From: Diacronema lutheri
Taxonomy: Eukaryota; Haptophyta; Pavlovophyceae; Pavlovales; Pavlovaceae
Direction of reading: 5' to 3'
DNA: 64,000 nt
NCBI GenBank assembly: GCA_019448385.1
Contig: JAGTXO010000050.1
Span: forward strand, 186,001-250,000
Shown: piece by piece, positions 41,090 through 51,698 of the stretch
Numbering within the stretch: the first letter of the stretch is position 1
Layout of the letters: the number at the start of each line of letters is the position of its first letter
Position numbers and translations under genes: made by a program
The notes under the pieces: model-generated
Database searches by the model: none
What the model was told of the DNA's origin: nothing
Seen by the model: the letters and a program-made list of their open reading frames with translations, nothing else

Positions 41090-44000
41090 TCAACGCCGGC
41101 CGCGCTTCGGCCCGCGCGCGCTGCCGCCGCCGGCACTGGCGCTGGCAGCTCCGCGGGCGGGGGTGCGGGCGCGAGAGCCGCCGCCGCCACCGCCGCCGCG
41201 CCCGCCGCCGTCGTCGCCACCGCCGTCGCCGCCGCCGCCTCCCCCGCCGTCATCGTCGTCGTCGCCGCCGCCGCCTCCGTCGCCGTCGCCGTCGCCGTCG
41301 CCCTCGCCGCCGCCGCCGTCGCCGCTGCCGTCGTCGTCGTCGTCGTCGTCGCCCTCGTCGTCGCCCTCGTCGTCGCCGTCGCACTCGTCGTCGCAGTCGT
41401 CGCCCTCGCCGTGCACCATGCGCTCCTCACGCTCCCACACCTCGCCGCGCGCCCACCAGGCGAGCACGAGGGCAAAGCGCTCAGGCGTCGACGTGGTGTC
41501 GCGCCCGGCCGCGTGCGCCGCCATGTCGTGCACGTCGTAGAAGATGTTGCGCGCGGCGTTGTAGTCGCGGTGCACGGGCTTCTTGCCGCCGTTGCACGCC
41601 GGGCAGATGACGAGCGCGTGCACCGTGCGCGTGCCGCCCTTTGCCACGGGCAGGCGCGGGTTCTGCGCGAGCTCCGCGCCGCAGCGCTGCAGCCTGCCGC
41701 CCTTGGCGAGCCGCGGCATCGAGCAATGCATCGACGTGTACGGCTCGGGCACGAAGACGGCCGCGACGCCGCGCCGCCGCAGCTCGCGCAGCAGCCCCAC
41801 CTGGAAGGCGGGCGGCGCGCCCTTGGGCTGCGCGCCCTTGTGGTCGCGCAGCCACTTGCCCACGCACACGAGCAGCCGGTCGCGCGTCACGCCGTCGACG
41901 CAGTGCGCCGCGATGAGCGCCTCGGCGACGCACGCCGCGTTGGACCGCCCGCCGCTGTCGCGCCGCCAGCGCTCCTTGCGGCGCGCCGGCGCGTCGTACA
42001 CGTGCTCGGCGGCGCGCTCGCGCACCCGCGCGCTCTCGCGGTGGAAGGCGATGTATTTGCCCGCGTCGAGCACCTTGGCGCTGTGCGCCTCGCCAAGCCG
42101 CGCCTCGTCCGCCTCCACGCTGAACTCCTCGCCGCGCCCGTCCTTGCGCACGCGCCGCCGCGCCGCGTTGGTCTTGGCCGTCTCGCGCGCAAAGCCCGCG
42201 GCGCGCGCGCGCGCGCGCTGCGTGAACTGCCGCCAGACGGCCGCCCGCCCGACGTGCGCAGAGTAGGTGGTGATGTTGCCCATGTTCGGGTCGGCCGCGA
42301 CGACGACCGCCGCCTCGACGTCGATCGCCCGCCGCAGCTCGGAGCCGAGCGCGACGGCGATGCGCCCGTCCGGCCGGCGCCAGCGGTGCAGGACGCCCGA
42401 GCCGCCGGCCGGCGCCTGCGCTTTCGGCACGAGGACGGTCCCGACGGCGTGCACGGCGACGCCGTCCGTCACCACCGACGTGACGGGCTGCCGGCCCGGG
42501 AGCGGCACGCGCGGCAGCGGCGCGAGGCCAACCCACGAGCGCCGCGCGTGCCACGGCAGATCGGCCGGCGGCCGCTCGCGCCCGGCATAGTCGAAGACGC
42601 GGTTGGAGATGTCGAAGCGCGTCGCGAAGACCGCGTACCTGACGCGCACGTCCGACATTGGCGGGTCAAACGAGCTGCCTCGCTTGGTCCATCGAATCGG
42701 CTCGCCATCGTGGTCGCGCAGGTCCAGCGCCTTGAGCCGCGCGCGCAGCTCTTTGCGCTCGTCGTCCGGGAGCGTCTCCCAGATGGCGTTCGCGGTGAGG
42801 CGCACGTTGCGCGGCACCTGCGCGCAGCGCGCGGCGCGCGAGCGCGCGGGCGCGTGACCAACCTGGCCGCGGGGCGGCGCGCACGGCGGCGGCGCGCGCG
42901 CTTGGGCGCTCGGCGGCGGCAGCGGCAGCCGCGCCTCGCGCGCACATTGTGCGTGCGCAGCGGCGCCACATTATACCGCGGCGGCCGGTCGGTGAGCTGC
43001 GTGTACAGGCGCGCGAGCCGGCAGAGCAGCGCCTGCCCCTCGGCCACGTGCTGCAGGTTGCGGATCTGCACGAGGAAGTAGCGCGTCGTGTGCCGGTCGT
43101 AGTTCCACCTTTTCGTGGGCGCGCACCCGTAGTCGATCTTGTGGAGGACCATGTCGGGCAGGTGGCGGTCGAGCGCGGCGGGGCAGCCGACGCGCGCGCC
43201 CTCCACGTCGCCGCGCAGCAGCCGCTCGCACAGCTCGCGCACGCGCGCGTTTCGCTGCATCTCGGGCAGCGCGACGAGCGCCTCGTCGCGCTCGACTGCC
43301 GCGCGGACGACGTCGCGGAGCAGCCCGTTCACGACGCGCGATGGGTGCATCAAGCACGCGGTGGACACCTGCGTCGCCTCCTCCCTGAGGATCTCCGTGA
43401 GGCCCACCGCGCAGACGGGCTGGACGCCCTCGGCCATCTCGCCGACGGCGCGCGCCGTCGCCGCCTTGGTCTGCGCGGCGGCTTGCTCGGCGGGCTTGCC
43501 TCGCGGCGCTGCACCGTACGTGCTCTCGTCCTTGTGCCAGCCGATGGCCGAGAAGATCGCACAGACGGTTCCCTTGTCCATCGTGGTCGACGTGTGCACG
43601 CTGGTCGACGGGCCGCCCGACGCCGCGCCGGCGGCCTGCGCGCTCGCCACCGCAGCCTCGTCGCGCACCACCTTGTTGATGACGCGGTACGCCTGTGTCG
43701 TGAGCCTGTGCACGGCCGCCGCGATGCGCCGCAGCTCCTTCCGCGCACCGGGCTGCGCCGTCACCGCCTGCGGCCCCGCGTTGAGCGTCGAGCGCTTGAC
43801 GACGAAGCCCGAAAGCACGCTGCCGCGCGTGCGCGCCGTCGCGCCGCCGGCGGCGCGCGCGCTCGGCGCAGCGGGCTCGTCCACGCGCGCGCGCTCGACG
43901 CCGCGCGCGCGGGGAACGCTCGGCGCGCGCGCGCCCGCGGCGCCGCGCGCGCTCGCGGCGGCACCCGCCGCGGCGCGCTTGCCCGCGGCGCCCGACACGC

Positions 44001-45400
44001 CGTGCGCGCGAAGCGGCGCCGACGCCAATGCCGACGCCGCGCCCGCGCCGCCGCTGCCCGATCCGCCCGCGCGCCGCTTCTGCTCGTCGCGCGTCTTGCG
44101 GAAATGGGCGACGAGGTCGCTGCTCACGTTGGCCTCAGGCTCCCACGTGTCGGCGCTCTCGTCGTAGCCCAGCCACCTGATCCGAAACTCAAACGTCACC
44201 CGCTTACCCGCCTTGCGGCGCTCGTCGACGATCGCCTCGACCTCGTACGTGCGCGCCTCCTCGTCGACGCTCGCTCCCGCCGCGCTCGCGCCCGTGTCCG
44301 GCCACCCAGCGACCGTGCCGCCCAGCCTCTCGGCGGCCGCGCGCAGCTGCCGCTCGCGCTGGGCGGCCGCGGCGCCTCGCGCGACCAGCGCGGGCAGCAT
44401 GCCCGCGCCGCCCGCGAGGCCGTGCGCGCCGACGCTGGCGGTCATCAGCGCGTCGAGGCACGCGAACGTTGCGAGCGCACGCGCGCCATCGTCGCCGCCG
44501 CGCGGCTGCGAGCGCACGACGGGCGATGGCCGCGGCTCCCCCTCGGCCGCGAGCAGCGGCCAGATCGCACTGGCCAGCGCGACGGCATGCGCGCCGACCG
44601 CGACGGCCACGTCCGCGTCGAGCGGCGCAAAGTCGTAGCGCACGAGCGCGGCCGGGCGCGAGTCGTCCGTCGGCCGGTCGGCGACGAGCAGCCCGACCCG
44701 ACCGGGCGCGGCGGCTCGCCGGACGGCGCGGCGACGGGCACGCAGAGGAGCACGACGAGCAGGCGCGGCGTGCCGCCGAGCAGCGCGCGCGCGGCATCCG
44801 CCCCGTCGGCTCCGCCGCGCGCGGCCGCGGCGAGCAGCTCGGCCGCGCGCGTCGGGCCCAGCGCCGTGCGCGCGTCCTTGCGCGCGCGTGCGCGCGCCGT
44901 GTACGCGGCGCAGGCGTCGTCGAGCACCGCCGCGCTGGGCGCGGTGCCAGTCGTCGCCCACGCGCGCAGCGCGTCGCGCACCCGCGTGACGATCGCCTGG
45001 TCGACTGCCGCCCCGCCGGCAGCGTGCGCCGGCGCGCACGCCGGCGGTGCGGCCGCAGGCGCGAGCGCGGGCGCGCCGTCGGCGCCGTCAACGCCGACGG
45101 CGCCGTCGGCGCGCCGCCACGCGAGCTTCGCCTCGATCTGCTGCCGGACGGCGTGGCAGTGCCGGTCGATGCCGCGCGCGTCGTCGAGCGCGGCCAGCGC
45201 GTCCTCAGCGGCGGGACGGTCGCTCGCGTCCGCGACGGCCTGCAGGCAGAGCAGCGCGGCCGCACGCGCGTTGCACGCGCTCTGCGGCTCGGGCGCGAGC
45301 GCGAGCTCGAGCTCGAGCGGCGACGCGCCTCGCGCCGCGGCGATCGCGTCCATCAGCACGTCCAACCGCTGCACCCGCGCGGCGCGCCCGTCGACGGCGC
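41090..45400 (-). CDS. Chromodomain-Fanzor (eukaryotic TnpB) RuvC nuclease
   Basis: RNA-guided-nuclease family of eukaryotic transposons. The last intron is 42945-42818 (GT-AG, phase 0), joining RTHN to VPRNVRLTANAI. The RuvC triad appears intact: Asp in AADPNMGN (about 42288), Glu in VPEPYTS (about 41745) and Asp in HRDYNAARNI (about 41560). Cys pairs between the last two (HCSMPR, QRCG, CPAC) would form the TnpB-type zinc finger. Upstream are a helical Fanzor N-terminal region and a chromodomain at about 44262-44070 (TYEVEAIVDERR, RIRWLGYDESADTWEPEANV). The C-terminus is a long Asp/Glu/Gly tail (about 41430-41170) and a basic end (GPKRGRR) that may be a nuclear signal. Upstream (45400-44700) a helical region reads on through two frame breaks, so the true start is unknown. 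Confidence 0.75.
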
Positions 45401-48400
45401 GCGCGAGCGCGTCGCCACGAGCCCGAGCGCGCGCGCCGACGGGTCCGCCGGCGTGTGCAGCACGAGCAGCGCCGCGCCCGCCAAGCTCGCGTTGCGCGTG
45501 ACGAGCGCGAAGATGCGCGTCGCCTCGTGCGCGCCCACCGACGCCCAGATCGCAGCGCGATCGGCGTCCGTCTGCGCGTCGCACAGGTCGCGCACGTCGT
45601 CCGGCGCGAGCAGCGCGCCGCCGCCGGCGGAGCGCGCGACGATCGCCCGCGCCTCCGCCACGAAGACGGCCTGCGGCAGGTCGGCGTGGCGCGCGTCGAC
45701 GATGGCGCGCGTCGCGTGCACGCCGAGCTCCACGCCGCGGTAGAAGGCGCGCGCGTTGGCCGCGCGCGCGTGCGCCGGCCGTCCGTCCGCGTTGCGCCTC
45801 GCGCGCGCCTGCTTGCTCGTGCGCGCGAGGCCGTCGCGTGGCGGTGGCGGGAGCGTGGCGAGGAAGCGCGCGGCGGGCGGCGGCGCGCGCACGCCGCGCT
45901 GCCGCCGTGCGATGGCCGCGAGCCGCCGGCCCGCCGCGCTGCCGCCCGCGCCGACGTGCTGCCAGCGGTTGAGCGCCGCCGGTGGCGGCGGCGGCGGCGG
46001 CGCGGCGGCGGGCGGCGGCGCGACGGCGGGCGGCGGCGCGGCGGCGGGCGGCGGCGCGACGGCGGGCGGCGGCGCGGCGGCGGGCGGCAGCGGCGGCGGC
46101 GCGGCGGCGACGGCAGCACCAGTCGGCTTGTCCGCCCGCGCACCCGAGACGCTGTCCCAGGCCTTGCCCGGTGGCGCGCGCCCACGCGGCCGCGGGTGGC
46201 GGGCTCGAGCGGCGGGGGGCGGGCGGCCGGCGCGCCAGTCGAAGACATGTGCAACCGTGGCGGCAGGCGCCGAGTGCAGCGCGTCGGTCACAGAGCGCGT
46301 GGTGCGCGCGGCGACCGTGGCGCGCATGGCGGGCGGGCGGTGAGCAGCGCCCGCCGGCGCGCCGGCGGGCGCGGCAGCCGGCGCGCCGGCGGGCGCGGCC
46401 GCCTCGAGCCCGGCGGAGGCGCCGCGCTTGCGCTTGCGCGTGCCGCCGCGCGTGCGCCTGCGCGCGCGCCCGCCGCGCGCCCGTTCGGCCTGCGCGTCGC
46501 CAGCCGCGTCGCCGGCCGCGTCGCCGCGCCGCACGTAGACGACCGCGAACGCCTCCTCGCCGGTCCCGTCGACGCCGCCGCGCGCGCGGCGCAGGACCGA
46601 CCGCCACTGCAGCCGCCGCGCGCGGCCGGGCTCGCACGCAAACCAGCGCCCACCGCGCCTGACGACGGCCACAAAGTCGTCGTCGCGCCGCCCGCGCCGG
46701 CGCGTGCGCAGCAGCACGCACTGCACGTCGAGCCAGCCCTCGTGCCATTTGGCCGTGCTGGGGGCGACGCGAATCGACTGCGGGAGCTCGACGCCAAAGC
46801 CGGCGAGGCGCACGATGTGCGCGACGATGACGCTCGAAATGGCGGGGGCGCTCGACGGGTCGCCCGCTGCAGCGAGCCCCGCCTCGCCCCAGTGCTCACG
46901 CGTGACGCAATCCGCGTCCTCGACGTGCACGTGCGCCACGCTCGCGCCGAGCTGGTGCAGCAACGCGCAGATGTCGGCGTCGACCGTCCTCTCCTCCTCG
47001 GCCGCCTCGGCCGTGCCGCGGGCGGCGGCGTCGCCCGCCGGCTGCCCGAGGTACGCGATCGCCCGCTCGACGGCCGCGCCCTCCGCACGCGCTGCGCTGG
47101 CGATCGCCGCATTGCCGACGGGCGCGCGCAGCGCCGCGATCGCGTCTTGCAACGCCGTCGCGTCGCCCGTCGCCGCCGCCGCCGTCACCGCCGCCGCGCT
47201 CGCGGTGCCGTGCGCGACGGCGTGCAGCGCGGCGGCGCGCGCGGCGGGGATGCGCCCGTCCAGCGCGAGCACGAGCGGCGGCCCGGCCGGCGTCTGCTGC
47301 CGCCGGTGCCGCCGGCTCGCAGCCGGGTGGTCGGCGCGCGCGCGCTCGAGCCGCGCGCGCCGCTCGACGACGCGCGCCCAGAAGGCCTGCACCCTCGGCT
47401 GCGCGAATGCAAGCCAGCCGGCGCCGCGCGTCACGACGTGCACGACGATCCGGTCCTCGTGCCTGAGGTACTGCACGTAGAGCGCTTTGCTCACGCCGAG
47501 GACGTGCATGCCGAGCTGCAGCTGATCGCGGTGCGGCTGCGGCGGCCCGTCCTCGTGCGCCGTGGCGCCCGCCTTGGTGAGCGTCTTCACCTCGACGAGG
47601 ACCTGCTCGTTGTTTTCGGGGAGGATGGCGAGCCCGTCCGGCGAGAAGGCGAACGGCGCGCTCTTGTCGTGCGGGTCCGCACGCACCATCGGCAGGTTGC
47701 ACACGACGGTGATGCCGTACGCGGCCGCCAGCTTGCGCAGCGCGACGGCCTCGCCGAGGATGCCCGCGGTCGTCGCCTTGGTCCGCACCTCGCGCCGCCG
47801 CCGGTGCACGTACTCGTCGGTGAGCGTCTCGTGCGCGACGCCGGCGTTGTCGTTCACGACGTCGCCAACCTTGCTGCCCGTGACCTCCTCCCATCGCTCG
47901 TCGTGCCAGCGCGGGCTGCGCTGCGCGGGCGCGCCCGCGCCGACGGCGTCGAGCACGCGGCGCAGCGCTGTGCCGTCGGGCGCAGCAGGCACGCGCGCGC
48001 GGTCCTGGGCCTCGCGAGCGTCGAGGACGCAGCCCGTAGTGGAATGTTGGGGTAGGTCGAGCTTGCTCGCCTCGCCGTAGCGGCTCTCCAGCTGGCGTGC
48101 GTCGGCAGGGCCGCCGTCCGTGCGCGCACCCGACGCGCCCGCCAGTGCACGGGGCGCAGCGTCCGAGGCGCCCGCCGCGCCCGCGCCGCCGCCAATCGCG
48201 CCAGCGCACGCGCGCGCCGCGACCTGCGGACGGCCAGCCGCAGGGACCTCGTCCGCTCGGCCGGCCGCTGCGTCGGCCGTCCGCTTGGCCACCTCGCGCA
48301 CGTCTCCGAGCGCGAGCGTGGCTGGCGCCGTCGAGCTCCCGTGGTCTTTGTCCCAAAATTTGAGCAGCCCGCCAAGGAAGGGCGTGCCCGTCGGGCGGTC

Positions 48401-51400
48401 CTCGGGCACCTCCGCCAGGATCGCGTCGACGCGCAGCGCGGCCGCCACATCGCAAAACGCGCGCGCGGCGCGCGCCATCCGCTCGGCGCGCGCGCCGCCG
48501 TCGTCCGCCGCGCGGCGGATGGCGTGGCTCACGCGCGCGACGCGGAGCGAGACGACGGCGTGCGCCGGCGCGTCGGCGCCCGTGCCGAGCGTGTGCCGCC
48601 GGATGGCCAGCTGCCCATCGCCCATGCGCGGCGGCAGCGACGCGCACGCCGCGACGGTCGTCGTGCCGGCCGCGCTGTCGCACAGCCAGCTCGCCTCGCC
48701 GCCGCCCGCAAACTCAAAGGTCGCGAAGCCCTCGCGGCCGAAAAGCGCGACGAAGTGGTCGAGCACCGCCTTGTTGATCGCGCGCGCCGCCGGCCGCGTC
48801 GATGCGCCGCGGGCAGCGCCACCCGCCGCGCCGCGCGCATCGCTGCACGTCGCAGGGCAGGTGCAGCCGGACGCGCGCACGCCGTCCGACCGCGTCCGCG
48901 GCAGCTCGAGCTCGCGCACCTTGGGGCAGAACCAGAGCGGGTTGGACGCCTCGAGGCACAGCACGACGAGCCGCCCGTCCGTGCCGGCCAGCGCGCGCGC
49001 GTCGCGCAGCAGCTCGACGGCGAGCTCGGACGTCGCCGCGTGCACCGCCGGCTCGCCCGTCGCGCGGTCGGGCGGGAAGAGGCCGCCGCCGACGAGCGGG
49101 CTGGGGCAGCGGCCGAGCATCACGAGCAGCGGCGGCGGCGGCGTCTGCGGCGCCTGCTGCCCGACCGCAGCCGCCGTCAGCCCGGCCAGGTCGGAGCTCG
49201 TGCGGAGGGCCTTGAGCGCGACGCGCGAGCCGGTGCCCGCCTGCTCGGAAAACGTGGCGAGCATGGCGCACGTGCTCGCCCTCGCGCCGCACTGCCAGCT
49301 GACGCGCGCGAGGAGGCCTTCCAGCGTGTCGTTTTCGCGCGGCCGCGTGACCGCGTCGAGCGCCGCCGGGCCGAGCTGGAGGCTGCCGGGCGTGACGCAC
49401 AGCACCGCCTCGTGGTAGGCGCGCAGCAGCTCCCTCGGCAGCTGCTCGGCGGGCGTCGCCGCCTGCTCGCCCACCCACCGTACACCGTGGCCGCCGTCGC
49501 CCGCGCCCGCGAGCCGGACCGCCGGCCCGCCCGTGATCGCCGAGGTCGGTGGCGTGCCGAGCGCGTCGACGAGCGCGCGCACGGGCGCGACACGCCTGCG
49601 CGCAGCGTCCGCGCTGACGGCGAGCGCGGCGATCTGAGCGCCCTCCCATGCGCGCTCCCTCGCGTCGTCCCGCGCGGCCGCCGGCGCGGCGCCCGGCCGC
49701 GCGCCGGGCGGCACCGCGCACGCCGCCGCGACGACCTCCGCGCGCGCGCCGGCGGCGTCGGGCGCGTGCAGCTGCGCGAGCGCGCCAAAGAGCGCGGCGG
49801 CCGAGCGGTAGCGGCCGTGCGCCGCGACGAGCGCGTAGAGCACGCGCAGCGCGGCCACGCCCGCCTGGTCGGGCGCGTCGCCAGCGATGCGCCCGACCTC
49901 CCACGTGCGCGTGGGCGGCGGGCTGCCGTCGGCCGGGTCCGGACGCAGCGCCCACGCGCGCTCGACGATCGCGTTGAACACGTCGCGCGCGGCGCCCTCG
50001 TCAAACTCGGCGGCGCCCGCCGCGTGCGCGCACCACCCGTGCACGCGCGACGTGGGCGCATCCACGGCGCGCTGCACGACGAGCACCGCCGGCCGGTCGA
50101 CGCAGCCGAGGCTCACCGCCGCGTGCTTGCCCTCGAGCAGCGCCGCCGCCGCAGCCTCGACCAAGGCGTCACCAGGCGCGTCGCCGACGACGACGGCACA
50201 GCCGTCGCCGTACTCGGCCTGCATCGCGGCGACGCACGACGCGACAAAGTCGCCGCCCGCGGCCGCCGCGTGTCGCGCCGCCAGCATCCGGCGCGCGATG
50301 GCAAGCCAGACGTACTCGGCCGGCGCGCGCGCGGCGCGCGCGCGAGGCGCGCCGGCCGCGCCGCGTGCGCCAGCGCGTGCGCCTCCAGCGGCCGCAACGG
50401 CCGAGGCGGCTGGAGCGGCGGTGAGCGTGCGCCGCGCGCGCTTCGCCGGCCGCGCGATGGGCGATGCACCCGCCGTCGCACCGCCCGCAGCAGCCGGTGC
50501 GGCCGCCACAGCGCCCGCCGCGACGCCACTCGTCACGACGCCCGTGGCGGGCGGCGCGGCGTCGGACGCGGCCGCCTCGACGGGCGTCGCGCAACTACCG
50601 CCAGCGGTCGCGGACGCGCCCGGCGACGCGTCGGCGAGGAGGTGGCGCAGCACGCCGCGCGCGAGCGCGACTCGCACGGCGAGCGTCAGCGCGCGCAGGC
50701 GGTCGGAAGGCGAGGCGTCGCGCTCGGCGTCGGCGGACGTGGCGGCAGCAGGCGGGGCGGCGGGCGGCGCGGCGGCGGACTGGGCGGCCGCCGGCGCAAC
50801 CTCGTCGGCCTTGGCCAGCCAGACGAGCCCGGCGACTGCGAGCACGACGCTGTACGCGCCGACATCGTCACCCGCAACGCGCGCCAGCCGGGCGTGGGCG
50901 TCGGCCTCGGACACGGCGACGCGGAAGAGCACGTCGTCGCGGGCAGCTTGCTCGGCAAACTGACGCAGCTGCTTGGCCATCGTCACGCCGGCGACGCACG
51001 CCTCGCCCGCCTCTGCCTCGACCTGCTCGTCCTGGCCGATGGCGGACGCGCCGGCCTCGGCGCCAGCGTCGAGTGTCCGGCGGCGCTCGAGGGCAAAGCC
51101 ACGCACACAGACGCTCTGGAGGCCGCCGAGCGCGCCCGCCTTCTCGTGCAGCGCGCACGACAGCTCGACCACCGAGTCCACGCGCGTCGCGGCGGCGCCC
51201 CCCCGCTCGCCGCGCGTGGGCGCGCGCACGACGAACACCGTGAATTGCGCGCGCTTCGCCGCGCGCGCCGACGCGCACGCGTGCTTCAGGAGCCGGCAAA
51301 GCGCGGGCCTTTGCGCCGCTGCGCCCCGCGTGCACAGCAGCAGTTGGCCGCGCTCGTCGCCCAGCTCCTGCTCGATGGCGGCCTCGAGCGCGTCGTCCGT

Positions 51401-51614
51401 GAAATCGCCGTGCTCCGTCGAGGCGAGCGCGCGCGCAGCCGCGAGCGCCAGCTCGCCTGCGCCCGCGCGCCGCCGGCGGCGCGCACCGGCGGGCGCGTGC
51501 GGCGCCGACGCGTGTGACGACGCCGCCGCGTCCGCGCGCGCACACGCGGCGCGCAACGCCTCACGCGCCGAGGCGGCCGCGCGCGCCCTGGGCGCGAGCT
51601 TCAAGAACGTGCGC

Positions 51615-51698
<84 letters not shown>

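Noticed and set aside
40949-43081. Long open plus-strand frame opposite the Fanzor gene
   Set aside because: Arg/Ala/Val-rich composition without domains; it is the mirror of well-supported minus-strand coding sequence in GC-rich DNA.
45047-51517. Plus-strand open frames of about 1,000 codons each (45047-48055, 48341-51517)
   Set aside because: Very high Arg/Ala content and no motif; the minus strand here carries the YqaJ and other conserved blocks.
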